A stretch of 64,000 bases of DNA, from contig MNCI01011925.1 in the NCBI GenBank assembly GCA_015680685.1, positions 915,017 to 979,016 of the forward strand. The letters are read 5' to 3'. Below the pieces are notes generated by a model. That model saw nothing but the letters and a program-made list of their open reading frames with translations, searched no databases and was not told the DNA's origin. Both the position numbers and the translations under genes were made by a program. This document shows, piece after piece, positions 12,233 to 25,320 of this stretch (positions are counted from its first letter, which is position 1; every line of letters begins with the position of its first letter). This stretch comes from Gnetum montanum. Lineage: Eukaryota > Streptophyta > Gnetopsida > Gnetales > Gnetaceae.

Positions 12233-15200
12233 GTAAAGTACCTGACCTATAGATTGCATGAACAATGTAAAAGTCTTCCCAAAATATTTGAAGTTTTGTA
12301 TATTGAGGTGTGTGGCTTGGGTTATAGTAGAGGGCCTTATCATCTAATTTGTAGGTTTAAGTATCTAATTTTATGATCATGCCTTTACTTATTATAGACT
12401 TTGTGCACTTCATTATGCATTAAGGCAATCATTCTATTTGTCTCTAGTATAGTTAAATTCATCAAATGTTCTCATTGTGCTAGAGTTAAGTCCAAGTCTC
12501 AATTCCACACAATGATTAGTATACCAAGTTCAATTTGGAAGGGTACTTTTGATAATTTTTCATACACTAATTCATAGGGAGAGTTTCCTATAGGAAATTT
12601 CCAAGTTAACATATAAGTCCATAGAGCATTGTTAATCTTGGTACTCCAATCCTTCTTATATCTACTAATAGTTTATGTTAGAATTTAGGTTATTTCCCTA
12701 TCTGTGACTTTAGGTTGGTCATTAGCTTAAGGATGGTAAGTTGTAGTTAGTCTATGATCTAACCCCAAGCATTGCATAAGTTTTTTGAATGTTATCTCAA
12801 CAAAGTGTGTGCAATATTTTGAAATAAGTGAGTGCAACATACCAAACCTATTTACTACTTACTACTCAAAGAATTTAGTAATGGTTGTTGTAGTGTAATT
12901 AGTAACCACATCTACTTTGACCCACTTTCTGCAATAGTTCATAACAATAATTATGTATGATTTCCCATTAGATGAAGGGATAATGGGATTTATAAAATTA
13001 ATTCCCTAGAGGTCAAAGGGCTCAAATGGTTGGATCCACTACTAGAGTCCCTCAAAATGACTTATGATATCACTTTGTTTTTACAGCATTTGCAAGATAT
13101 AGTAAAGTGATGCACGTCCCTAAAGAGCATTGGTTAAATGTATCTAGTCATGAGGATTTTGATGACCATTATTTTTTCTTGCATAATAATCATCACATGG
13201 CCTTTCATGTACATCTTGAAGGATTCTTATTTGATTTTCCTCTAGAACATAATAGTGAACTAGGCCATCTTCATAGAATTTGTAAATGTTTTCCTCTATC
13301 TTCATGAAGTTCTTGACCTAGTTAAGATATTGATGGGTCCTACATTGATCTCATTTAAAAGGAACTTTTATTTCTTTAAGTAAGTGAGGTAGTTAGTAAA
13401 TCATAGAGTGGTTATTAATAAGAAAACTACAATTGCCTTTACAAATAAAGGCTCATCTAGGAACTAATTAGAAAAGGGATCTTCGTTAGCCTTGCTATCC
13501 CCTTGTAACTAAGAAAAATTATCTCTAACAATGTTCTCAGTTCCCTTCTTATTATTGATCATCATGATGTTGAACTCTTGTAAGATCACAAGTCATTGAA
13601 TGATATAAGCACTCACTATTGGATTATTTAGTAGAAATCATAGTATACTATGGTTTGTATACATAAACACTAAATAGCTAAGCACATAGTACCTTAACTT
13701 GTTAAATACATACACAAATACCATCAACCCCTTTTCTTTTGTGGTGCAATTAAGTTGTGCATTTGCAATGTTCTTACTTGTACAATGAATGTAGTATGGA
13801 TTTTTTTTATCATCTAATTATGTAAACACAACTTCTAAGGCATGGTTTGATGCATTAATCATAATGTGAAGGGCCTTGACTAGTCAGGTGCTCATAGAAT
13901 GGAGGTCTCTATGAGCCTTTGCTTGAGGAGTTCAAAAGTTTTCTCACAATCTTTTGTTCAAATGAAAGATGCATCTTTTTTGAGCTTTAGGAATGATTTT
14001 GAAATCTTAGAAAAGTTTCCAATGATGTGCTTGTAATATCTACTGTGTTCAAGGAATGATCTCATATCTTTTACTCTTTAAGGTCAATTAATGATCCCTT
14101 AGAGTACATTGATTTTTTCAAGATCCACTTTAATGCTTCTTTTTGAGATCTAGAGCTTTAAGATAATGACTTCCTAAACCATAATATGACTTTATGCCAA
14201 TTGAGTTTTGGATTTTTTTTTTTCACACATCTTTTGAACAATTTCTCAAGGTAGTCTAGTTCTTACTCAAAATCTAACCCATAGGTGAAAAATTCATCTA
14301 TGAAGACTTTCACATTCTTGTCAATACATTTTTATAATATGTTAAGGGCCAAGTATTGGAATGCAATAAGAGCATTGCATAGCCCAAATGACATCTTCTT
14401 GTATGTGAAAATTTCCCAAGGACTTATGAATGTTGTTTTGACACAATCTTCTAGTGCAAGTTGGATTTAGTTATAGCCACTATAACCATCCAAGAAGCTA
14501 TAATAGTTGTTTCTACTATGGTATCCAACCCTTAATTGATAAATAGTAAAGAAAAATTGTCCTTGAAAGTGATCATGTTTAACAAATTGAAATTAATGCA
14601 AGTTTACCATTGGCCTCTATTTTTAGGTACAATGGCAAGTGGGCTTACCCACTTACTATTCACAAGAGGATAGATGAATATGACTTTGAGGAATTTTTCC
14701 ATTTTCTATTGTATCACTTTCTTTAGATTGGAGCTTAACTTGTATTATTGTTGGTAGTTTGATTTTATTATAAGATTTGTGTAGATTTTGTGCTAGCATA
14801 TGCATGGATGAATACATGTAGTTTTATCATATCACTAAGCAAAGATTATTGGCCCTTGGTTCATCACTTTCAAAAGCTTATTTTTTTACCCTTTGTAAGC
14901 TTGACATTAATGATTATTGGTTTCTCATTTTTAAGGAAAACATACTTCAATGATTCTAGTAATGTTTTCAACTCAATCAGTTTTGACACTGATTCCTCTA
15001 GAATTTGCAACTCCTCCCAATCAATGTTCTCTTCTTGTACATGATTTACTTGAAAAAGTTGTTGCCTCATTTCTTCCATCTCATCCAACTTTTTCATATA
15101 AGAGCTAGTGAGTCCTCCTATTAGTTCCATGTGTATCTGTGAAGTGTAGCTACCATTTTTTATTAGCCATTGGGTACCTTCCTACCTTATGGATACTATA

Positions 15201-15400
15201 TATAGACAATTTTGCACACACACTTCCTACACATATGATTCACATGCTAGGATATTTCTTTTCTTAACTGTCCAAAATTTCTACATGCAATTATACTCCA
15301 TGTCACTATATGTGATGCATGGAATTCATTACTTCTCTATTTGTGACTTCTCATTCTTGGATGTCATAGCAAATATCAAATATATATAACATTCAACATT
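12233..15400 (-). pseudogene. pol relic of Ty3/gypsy element F (protease-RT-RNase H-integrase), minus strand
   Basis: Read on the minus strand this follows the same order as pol of element C. The protease end is near 15370-15200. A linker at about 15000-14900 reads ELKTLLESLKYVFLKNEKP, against ELKVLLATLEYDFLSNKKL in C. RT is about 14870-14050, with its catalytic loop reading FIDE at 14293-14304 where FMDD is expected. An RNase H block near 13720-13600 reads FMYTNHSILWFLLNNP. An integrase tail ends at 12228, where it is cut by the LTR-like block. No frame stays open beyond 90 codons. Upstream, K was inserted at 15748. Confidence 0.65.
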
Positions 15401-15747
15401 ATGCATAAAGAATATAAGAGGAAAATAGACAAGAAACTAAAAAGAAATTACATTAATAAAAAAATATGTAAATAAATGTGTATTTGGGTCATGCTTTGAG
15501 AATTTTCTAGGGTTATCTTCCTTTGGCATATATTCGTTAGAGGCAATTTAACATTACCACTATGGTTAGGCCTAGCCTCGACAAAAAGGGATGGTGAGTT
15601 ACCTTCTTGTTTTGCTTCACCCAACACTCGTTACTTACCTTTACTGGCTCCATAACTCCATGCTGATAAAACCTCTAATTATTATATATAAATACATTAG
15701 GTTAAATCCTCAAGAGATACCTCAAGAGACATGACCATTATTATAAT
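15401..15747. other. short flank between F pol and element K
   Basis: Probably the gag-protease side of F, since C has its protease at the matching distance, but I see no motif good enough to call. The last five bases before K (15748-15752, atgtc) are K's target duplication. Confidence 0.35.
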
Positions 15748-15752
15748 ATGTC
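15748..15752. repeat. left target-site duplication of element K (atgtc)
   Basis: The five bases atgtc precede the left LTR and recur at 34207-34211 just after the right LTR, 18.5 kb away. This fixes both ends of K. Confidence 0.85.
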
Positions 15753-17694
15753 TATTGAAACCCAAAATTTGGTTCAATTTTTAATAAGTATTTTGTTAAA
15801 GGCATGCATCTCAGTTAATTTTATATTATTAATTGGTGTTAAATTAAAATTTATTTTATTTCAGTTTAGTTGTAAGTATTAGTATTAGTTATTAGTTAAT
15901 TTTAATTAATATGATATTATTATTATATATTAATGTAATTCTAAAAATATAGCTTATATATATATATTACATAAACATTATATATATATATATATATATA
16001 AACTATATAAATATTAAAATGAGGGTAGCTATTGACGCCAAAATCTCAGCAATGATGCCTTGGCTAACAATAGATGATGCAAGTGCCTTGCGTTGCATGC
16101 CAAGCTGGAGATCTACAAGACGACAAAGCAAAACAATCATTTTAATATGCAATGCATCATTGATTTGCAGCAATTTGCCACCAAAGAATTTCAAGATATT
16201 ACAACAATGGATAAGAGGATAATCCAGAGACGTCTCTGCATCGACGTGCATCTCCAGTGTGCTTCTGCCATTCCCTCAAGACGTTTATGGATGACAGCTA
16301 AAACAGAATATTTGAACCAAGTGAAGAACAAATCTTGAATCCCGCCCTGTATGATGGTGCGATACAATACATTTTGTTTACAGCACTAAAAGGCAATACC
16401 ATCTTGAATTTCTCCAGGACAAAATCAACATTTTTGTATTACTGTAATCCTTTCAAGTTTGGGATATTCACCTCCATCATCATATTCACTGCAAAAAAGC
16501 CTCTGCATTCATTTGCATCACAACACCAAAACACAGAAACGCAAACCCATATTTTTGTTCTGCAGGGCTGGCTTGTCACGTAGATCCAAAGGATGGTGCA
16601 GGTACAGGGCACTGGTATTTTGTGTGACAACTCTAACCCAGAAGAGAGACACATCATGAAAGATGTTGAAGAACTACTCAAGGAGATCCTCCATAACTCA
16701 TATGGTAATGCAAGTAATCTTGCAATTTCTACGATCCATTATCATCATCATCATCAGGCAAATGCAAGCTAGATCTCTGATCCCCCAAGCAAGATCTCCA
16801 CAGACAAGAAAGGAGATTTGCAGGGCTATAGATGTACATCTATCTTGCAAGAAGAGAAAAATCAGATGTGACAAGGCTTGTCATTGAGAATGTCCACGTG
16901 GATGGGCACAGGGTGGCAAGGGGTGGCAAGGAGGTGAACGTGATGAGCAGCGATCTTTAATTAGCACTGTGGATTTTCTCCAGGGGCACATTTGTAACAA
17001 CAATCTAATCAATAATACCAACACAGATGGTAAACGTGTGGAGTGGAGCATCACATACGCCTCTTTCATCGCTTTCCATGAGAATTCGTATTAATTTAAA
17101 ACATTAAAAAAGCCATATATTATTAAAATAATTATTCTTAACGTTGTTGCAATATAAATATGACTTCAACTTTGTATTAAGGTGTGCATCCATTGTGCAT
17201 ACACATTGAAAAAAATTTCATTTAGCAAATGGGAGAGGAGGATTTGATACCAATGAATTCCACATCAATTTCGAATTAATTGTTCTTGTGGTTATTATTG
17301 AAGATCTGTTGAGCTTTGTGGTAATTCTTGGACTCCATCGTCTCACAATCAAAATTGTTACATTGTGAAACCAATAAGGCAAAATTGTAATTTAGGCAAG
17401 TCTCCCTTGTGATCTTCAATTATTATTTGTAATTTTGATTTGATTTAATTATTAATTTTCATTCTTGAACTTAATGTTACAAGTTAGGGTGAAATTTTAT
17501 GATTATACTTGTGAGTAATAGGCATAAGTGTGGAACTTAATTGGATTCAATTCTAATTATTTATTTGACTTTTTAACCACTCCTCTACGAATACAACTCA
17601 CAAGTCAATCACAGACGAGGTGACAATCTCTACAATGAAATAAAGAAAAATAAATTTTAAAGGTATCTAGCACCAAATTTTGTCTGGCTCATCA
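15753..17694 (+). mobile_element. 5' LTR of element K
   Basis: It starts TATTGAAACCCAAAATTT (the right LTR still has TGTTGAACCCC) and ends ...CTGGCTCATCA. U3 contains a TA-rich microsatellite (15955-16002). The likely core promoter is the TATAAATATGACTTCAAC stretch at about 17154. Short ORFs inside (16003-16900) are chance frames: both LTR copies share the DNA but not the open frames. Confidence 0.85.
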
Positions 17695-17698
17695 AATT

Positions 17699-17716
17699 TG
17701 GCACCATTGTCGGGGA
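17699..17716 (+). other. primer-binding site of element K (tRNA-Asp type)
   Basis: TGGCACCATTGTCGGGGA lies four bases after the LTR end. It differs from the classical Athila primer site TGGCGCCGTTGCCGGGGA at three positions. Two are CG to CA and one is C to T in a CCG context. Confidence 0.8.
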
Positions 17717-18057
17717 GGTCGACAGAGTTAATCATCATCAAGGGTTTAGTAAGCTTTAATTGTTATTTTATTTTATTTTATTTATTTATTCATGAATTTT
17801 ATTTATGCATTTTATTTTATTTTTCTTTTATTTTTGTAATTTAAGAAATGGTTTCTTTTACTTGTTTTTCCTACTTAAAGAAAAATAAAAATAAAAATAA
17901 AGAAAATCCCAAGAATCAATTCCTCTTATCATACAACTAGCCAAAATTGTCAAAAAAGGTTGCAATTAAAGCTGTGATAGTAGAAGCTATTAAATCAATT
18001 TGTAAATTCTTAGGAATGGTAGCCCATGAATGTGCCAACGAAGAGTGTTCAGGTTAA

Positions 18058-19850
18058 ATGAAATCAACAAAGCAACCGAGGAAACCTACACGAATTCAGC
18101 CATCTAGAAGCACACTTACCCTTTATAAACGTATGAAAGTTAATCAAAACCAAAACCAAAAATAACTAATATGAACAGGATCTAATTATTCTTCCCCTCA
18201 GGAAACACAAAATCCCAATGAGAAAATACAACCTAATTTTTCCATAATTGTCAACCCTCTATTTGACATTCCAACATCAACCATGAGTTCAACTACGGGG
18301 GCAGGATCTCAAAATCTAAATACTAACCCAATGTCAACCTATGTAACCATAATAGGAGGTATTACCCAACCAATAAGTACTTTGAATATACAAACTCCAC
18401 CAATAGTAACCTGATTACCAAGTCCTATAGTAAGTCCAACAATAGCTTCAACTTATACTATGGGATCATCCTCACATCATGTACCTCCTCCATTTTCTTT
18501 AGGACCAATTCCTCTCTCTTTTGGTAGTTTGAGTTCTAATGTTCAAATGAATTAGCCATTCCTAGGAAAAACCCTTGGAGAATTATTAAATCAAAGAAAA
18601 TCAAATATACCTCAGGGCCCATTGGTTTTCCCACAAGGAAGAGATGTAGAGGTTAAAAATATTCACTTATTACCTATTTTTAAGGGGACAAATGATGAAG
18701 ATCCAGTCACTCACATAAGAGAGTTTGAAACAACATTAGCTATGTTAGCACCTCAAAGTACGGATAGGACTAAAATGATTGCTTTCAAATCAACCATAAA
18801 AGAAAAAGCTAATTTTTGGCTACAAACCCTTTGAACACAAATTAGTTCTTGGGATGAATTTAAAAATGCTTTCCTGCAAAGATTTCTTTCTAATGATAGG
18901 CTATACTCATTAACAAAGCAATTAATGAGTTTTATGCAACATGAGGATGAGGACTATGAAAGCACCTTTGATAGATTTAAAGGGTTATGTTTAAGAAATC
19001 CAAACCATGGCTTCCCAACCCATTAATTAATCTAAATCTTTGTAGAAGGTTTACTGCCCTATTGTAGAAAAAATGTTGACTTTGCATGTGGGGGAAATAT
19101 TTTAAATGTGACACCAGAAGATGGTTGGAGAATTATAGATTCATTAGTAGACCAAAGTAAACGTTGGCTAAAACCCAACATTATGCAAGGCATGACTCAA
19201 AAAATAGAACAATTAAATAGAAAAGTCGATGAGTTAACATGATTGATTAAAAAACAAGCTCATGGAATTCAAAGGAGCATGCAACATTTGTGGTGGTCCC
19301 CAACATGACCAAACAACCTGCCTAGCCTTGTGTTATTGTCAAGAGGAAATGCAAGAGTCAGCTAAGGCTTTTCAACAATTTAAGAGCCAACCAAAAATGA
19401 ACTTTCCTCAATGACCATTCTACCCACAACAATATCCTCAAAATGATTTTAGGCCATTTAAGAATCCAACTAATAAACATTTGGATAAACTCATCGAAAG
19501 CCTCACTTCCTTCATAGAAGAAAGTAGACAATTTATGAGTGAAACTAGGAGAAGATTTCAGGACTTGACTAGAAATGATTTACCATCTCAACCTGAACCT
19601 ACTCCTACATCTCAAAGAAAAGGAAAAGAGTAATTACATTCCATTACTACAAGGAGTGGAAAAAAATTGAACCTAAACCCCAAAAGAAGGTGAGATTCCA
19701 AGAGGTGGAAACACAAGAGGAAACAAAAACACAAGTAGTCAATGAGAAAGATCAACTAATTAGGGAGAAAGAACAACCATTACTTTCTAGACAACCAATT
19801 TTACCTCCTTTCCCTAAACGATTACAAGAAAACTTCACAACCGAAGCCCA
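18058..19850 (+). pseudogene. gag of element K, decayed
   Basis: The capsid core is seen at 18650-19240: PIFKGTNDEDPVTHIREFE, then NFWLQTL, FLQRFLSNDRL, and a DEDYESTFDRFKGL segment. These follow the retrotransposon gag pattern of plant gypsy elements. A zinc knuckle CNICGGPQHDQTTC (C-X2-C-X4-H-X4-C) is encoded near 19283-19324 in a shifted frame. Stops and shifts break the chain, for example TGA after LQTL at 18832. The N-terminal start is uncertain. Gag would form the particle and bind the element RNA. Confidence 0.75.
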
Positions 19851-19852
19851 TC

Positions 19853-20400
19853 TTGAAAAAAATGTTTAGTGAATTATACTTACATATTCCTTTAGAACAA
19901 GTAGTAAAAGACACACCACTCTATGCCAAATACTTAAGGGAATTATGCACCAAGAGAAGAAAAGAAAAAATTCCTAAACAAGTTTATTTAGTTCATAATA
20001 TTTCTCAACTTATACAAAGACATGAAATTCCTAAATACCAAGATCCAGGAGTTCCTACAATTCCAATCAAGATAAATAGACAAGAAATTAGAAATGCCCT
20101 ATTGGATTTAGGAGCTAGTATTAATATTATGCCTCTTGAAATGGCTAGATCACTAGATATAGAGGATATAAGAAAAGTAAACATGACAATATCATTGGCT
20201 AATGGTTTGAGTGTAAAACCCATAGGAATCATAGAAGACTTAATAATAGAGGTAGAAAAGGGAAATACCCAATTGATTTTATTGTCATGGAAGTAAAACA
20301 TCTTGATTGTTTCCCCATTATATTAGGTAGACCTTGGGTAGCACTAGCGGATGCAGTAATTAATTGTAGATCTAGCCAACTTTAACTCTCATTTGCAAAT
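19853..20400 (+). pseudogene. aspartic protease region of element K pol
   Basis: A 147-codon open segment holds the protease. LLDLGASINIMP (about 20095-20130) is the active-site loop in its D-L-G-A form, as in Athila relatives. It is followed by TISLANGLSVKPIGIIEDL. A frameshift near 20296 moves the flap and C-terminal part (FPIILGRPWV, about 20310) into another frame. In a live element this enzyme cuts the Gag-Pol precursor. Confidence 0.75.
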
Positions 20401-20457
20401 CTTACTTTTACACTAAATATATATGATAAGGTAAAAGAAGATCATTTAAATACAAAC

Positions 20458-22221
20458 TTGAAGGAAGTAAGAACGCTCTACACTCTACCCACTTCATCAA
20501 TGGCACAAGATAGGGAAACCTTAGTGTTAAATAATTTTGAGGAAGGACCTTTAGACCCCTCAACTAAAGAAAAACAAGATTTCCTTGATCAAATTCTAAA
20601 TTTAAGATCAAGAAATATTAAAGAAATAATTCAACCTACAAATAAAGATTCCTTGGATCTTAAAGAATTACCTAATACACTTAAGTATATTTTTCTAGAT
20701 CAAAAAAAGCTCTTAATAATAAATTCCCAACTTACTAATGAGCAAGAAAACAAACTATTAGAAATCTTGCATAGTAAATTTGAGGCATTTGCATGGAGTT
20801 ATAAGGACCTTCACTAAGAAATCTCACCCAACATTTTCCAACACCATATCTATCTAGAAAACAATGTCAAACCAATAAGAATTCCCCCAAGATGAATTAA
20901 TCCAATCTTAAAACAAATAGTTAAGGACGAAATTACAAAACTTTGGAAAGAAGAAATCATTTATCCAATAGCAGATAGTGAATGGGTAAGCCCCATTACT
21001 GTAGTCCCAAAAAAAGGTGAAAAATGAAGAGCTTTTGTAGACTATAGAAGATTAAATCAAAACACAAAAAAGGACCATTTTCCATTACCATACATAGATC
21101 AACTTCTAGAAAAACTAGAAGGACATGAATATTACTATTTTTTGGATGGATTTAGTGGTTACAATCAAGTAGCTATTCCCCTTGAAGACCAACATAAAAC
21201 AACCTTTACATGTCCTTATGGAACTTTTGCTTATAGACGAATGCCTTTTGACCTTTGTAATGCACCAACCACTTCTCAAAAAGCCATGATCTCAATATTT
21301 TCGAATATGTTAGAAGATTATGTTTAAGTCTTTATGGATGATTATTCAGTTTATGGGGATACTTATGATGAACCCTTACAACATCTTGAACATATCTTAA
21401 ATAGATGTATAGATAAAAACTTAAAACTAAGTTGGGAAAAGAGTCATTTAATGGTTACAAGTGGTGTAGTATTAGGACATGTTATTTCCAAAGAAGGGAT
21501 AAGAATGGATTATGAGAAAATTAGAGTCATATCTACATTTATAGCTCCAACCAATTTAAAGACTCTTCGATCTTTTCTAGGACATGCTAGATATTATAGA
21601 AGAATTATCAAAGACTACTCAAAAATTGCTAAACCATTCTATATGCTCTTAGAAAAGGATGTTTCATTTTTTTGGACCAATAAATGTCATGAAACATTTT
21701 TGGAACTAAAAATACGAGTAACCATAGCCCCTATACTAAATGCACCTAACTGGGATTATTCATTCGATTTAATGTGTGACACAAGTGACATAGCAATGGG
21801 GGTAGTTTTGGAACAATACATTGATAATAAACCAAGAGTGATTTATTCTGTGTCCAAAATTCTAGACCAAGCCAAGTAAATTATACAACTACAGAAAAAG
21901 AACTATTAGCTATAGTATATGCTCTAGATAAATTTAGACATTATTTAATTAGATATAAAACTAGAGTATATACTGATCATTCAGCCATTAAATTCTTAGC
22001 TACCAAAAAAAATAAAAAATGCAAGAATAATGAGATGGTGGTTATTACTCCAAGAATTTAACTTAGCTATTCAAGATAAAAGAGGTAGGGAAAATGTAGT
22101 AGCAGATAATCTTTCCAGGCTAGAAAATCCTGATGAGAACCAAACACAAAGAATTTTTAATGATGAATTTCCTAATGGACAACCTTTTCTACAAAGAAGG
22201 ATCCTTGGTTTGCTGATATAG
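20458..22221 (+). pseudogene. reverse transcriptase and RNase H of element K
   Basis: After a linker (20458-20817) the RT begins with AFVDYRRLNQNTKKDHFPLP (near 21030). FLDGFSGYNQVAIP and RRMPFDLCNAPTT follow, then the catalytic FMDDYS at 21331-21342, with an in-frame TAA one codon before it (DYV*VFMDD). The thumb and connection run on as FLGHARYYRRIIKDYSKIAKPF. RNase H continues with a frameshift near 21880: TEKELLAIVYALDKFRHYL and VYTDHSAIKFL, then GRENVVADNLSRLE (near 22105). Together these copy element RNA into DNA. Stops and shifts inactivate it. Confidence 0.8.
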
Positions 22222-22339
22222 CCAACTATCTTGCTACTATGAAAATTCCTACCAATTGGACTAAGAAAAAAAATATTTTTTATGTAGGATATCTAGATAC
22301 ATTTGGAGTAGTCTATACCTCTATAAAATATATAAAGAC

Positions 22340-23583
22340 AAAATAGCAAGAAGATGTGTGGCTGAAAATGAACAACAAGAAATTTTACAAATGTGCCATG
22401 ATGATTTAGGGGAAGGCCATTTTGATAGCAAACATACTACTATCAAAATCTTTCAAAGTGGATTTTATTGGCCCTCCATTTTTAAAGATGCACATAAGTA
22501 TGTGCAAGAGTGTGATAAATATCAATGAAAGGGAGCCATAACAAAAACATGAAATGCCCTTAAAATGCATTTTACTAATAGAATCATTTAATGTGTAGGG
22601 TATAGAATTTTTAGGACCATTTCCACCATCTAATGGATGTTAATACATTTTGGTTTGTATTGACTATGTTACCAAATGGGTAGAAGCAAAAGCCACCCCA
22701 ATGAATGATATAAAGGTAGTTGTAGCATTCCTTAGGAAACATATTTTAACATAGTTTGAAACTCCACAGATGATCATTAGTGATCAGGAAACCCACTTTG
22801 CTAGTAAAATCATGGAAAAATTCCTTAAAGTCTTATGGTATCCAACATAAGATAGCTACTTCCTATCATCCACAAAAAAATGGCCATGTAGAGAATGCTA
22901 ATAGAATTATCATAAATATCTTAACAAAAACTTATGCACCAAAGAGAAGGATTGGTCTGAAAAACTACAAGATGCACCTTAGGCTTATAGAATTACTTAT
23001 AAACCAAGTTTAGGATATTCACCTTATCAATTAGTTTATGGTAAGTTATGTCTATTACCAGTTGAACTAAAATATCAATCTTTATGATTAGCCCAATAGC
23101 TTAATTTTGATGAAGACATCAACCAATCCTCTATAATTAATCAACTTCATGAACTTGATGAAATGAGGCTACATGCTCTGAACAAGCAAAGAATTGTAAA
23201 AAGACAAATGAAAACATTACACGATAACAGTATCTTTAAAAAAAATTGTCCATAGGTGATAAAGTTTTACTTTACAATATGAGACTACATAAATTTCCAA
23301 GAAAATTAACAATTAGGTGGAAAGGCCCATATTTAGTTATTCAACCCCATGATGATGAAAGTGTCCTTAGATCATCTATTGATGATTCCTAAACAACATT
23401 CCTAGTCAATGGTCAAAGACTTAAGTTATATTATCAACACCACATTGAGGAACCTGGAGAAGACAAATTAATAGAGCTAAGTGATCCAACTTATCCCACT
23501 ATAGATGAATTACATGAAAACCATTCATTAGAAGTCCTAGCTTTTAAAAATACCCCTAAACTAGACTCTTTCATCATCAAATA
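22340..23583 (+). pseudogene. integrase of element K
   Basis: The zinc-binding part reads GEGHFDSKHTTIKIFQ then ECDKYQ, an HHCC-type domain whose last CxxC is damaged to CxxY. Catalytic blocks are IDYVTKWVEAKA, then ISDQETHFAS (about 22775), then GHVENANRIII (about 22885), which hold the D, D and E positions, but in different frames. A C-terminal RWKGPYLVIQ block (about 23317) ends the domain. Pol stops near 23583. The enzyme would insert element DNA into the host chromosome. Confidence 0.75.
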
Positions 23584-25320
23584 AAGAACTACTTTCAATC
23601 TACAACTTTTACCTTGAAAAATGTAGAGGGCAATAGGACATTCTATTGTGAGTTGGGACTATAAAAAATTCGGTAGCATCATGTCTGGAATGCAAGGGAG
23701 AAGGACAACTCCTCCTACCTTGAAATAGGTAGGTTTAAACCCAAAATCCAACTAATGGTGAGCCTTAGACTAATAAATGTCTTACACATAATAAATTTCA
23801 TTATTTTAAAACAATATTCTTTAAGTACATTGTTCATAAGTCAAGGTAGCTATATAGCTTAGTTTAGGGTAATGCTTATTGGTGTTTAGTTTCTATTAAA
23901 TGTTTACTTGGATGAGTCACGAAGGTGAGAAGGGTGTGTTATATTGGACCTAGCTTCTTCGGTAGTAAAAAGCATCTATCTATGTGAGCAACCCTTAAAA
24001 AATGAAATTGGCCTCCACAATAACCTCATGATTGAAGTCGATTAGATATTGAATTTTTTGCAGCAAAAAAAAAATTGATGAAAAAAACAACAAAGAAAAA
24101 AAAGAGATTGCAAATAGACAAGATAAAATGCAAAAAAAAAAACAAAAACAAAAATGATCCCACAAGAACCTTCAATTATGAGCTAGGCCCGACTTCGACA
24201 AGAACCTTACAATTGGGGCGATGCTCCAAGCTCACAATTTTAAGCATCCAATAAGAACCCCCTTCTGTAAGCAAAGTGTTTAAGAGTTAGACACCAATTA
24301 TCAATCTACTCTCGATGCCACTACCTTAGAACTAGGGTATAACATCGATAGAAAAGGAGTCACTAATCCATAGTTGGTATTTTAATGGACATCTTCACTT
24401 TTAATCATTCCTTTTACTTTGTTATTTAGTTACATTGCTTATTTTTCTTTGTACTTTTTAGACTATTGTTTTTTTTTATTTTGTACTTCTCATATTAATG
24501 CTTTCTTTTTTTTTTACCTCATTTTTAACTTTTGATATTCCTCTTTTTCATTTTTGTTGAGTTATCTTCATCTTTTCTCTTACATGGTCATCCCTTTGAC
24601 TAGTGGTACTTATGTGCATGGGTTTTCTTTATGTTTCCCATCATGTCTTTCATAGGCATCAATGGTCAAGATCCCTACTATGGTAGCCAATGATGGATAC
24701 TAATACTTTTTCACCCATTTCCTTTGGTTCCTTCTTAGTCTAGATATATAAAACCCAGGGCAATTCTTTCTTTTGGTATATCCTTTAACCATATCTCATT
24801 TTAATAATTTTTCTTTGCTAATTAACCAAAGTATGTTACATACCTTAGCTTAATTGGGTGGGGGGGCGCAGAGGATAACCACGTAATAAAGGATATGATA
24901 GTAAGGTATAACCAAATTGGAAGTTGAACCAAGACAAGTTAGGGAATGAGTTAGATGTAAGTAATGCATCTCAAATTCTTAAATCATAGGAGAGGTTTAA
25001 ACCTTGAGGTTATAAGACATTCTTACACCTAATGAAGCAAACCTTGTGAGGTGACATTATGCTCAAGCAATCCTAGGTAGGGCCTTCCTAACCGAGTTAT
25101 ATGTGGACTCATATCCAAGAATAAAAATATATCATCAAAAGAGAAATAATCATATATACATATTTAATAAATAATTAGTAAATAAACATTTGCTTAATGG
25201 TAAGTTTAATTTTTTTGTTAGCTTAAAATATATATCTTGGAATAAATAATTTTATGTCTCTATTAATATTTTATTTTTGCCTTTATAACCAAGCACTGGC
25301 CATAGGCTAGTTGAGGGCTG
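23584..25320 (+). other. post-pol non-coding region of element K
   Basis: No ORF of note and no envelope-like protein. It holds A-runs and T-runs (24060-24140, 24470-24510) and a G-run GGGTGGGGGGGCGCAGAGG at 24856-24874 that looks like a polypurine tract. The tract directly before the 3' LTR (GGCTAGTTGAGGGCTG, 25305-25320) is weaker. Confidence 0.6.

Noticed and set aside
16003-16900. Several overlapping ORFs of 60-82 codons on both strands
   Set aside because: They lie inside K's LTR. The matching stretch of the other LTR breaks the same frames, so they are chance frames.
23584-25320. Envelope-like ORF expected in Athila elements
   Set aside because: No frame longer than about 60 codons and no signal peptide or membrane segment was seen.
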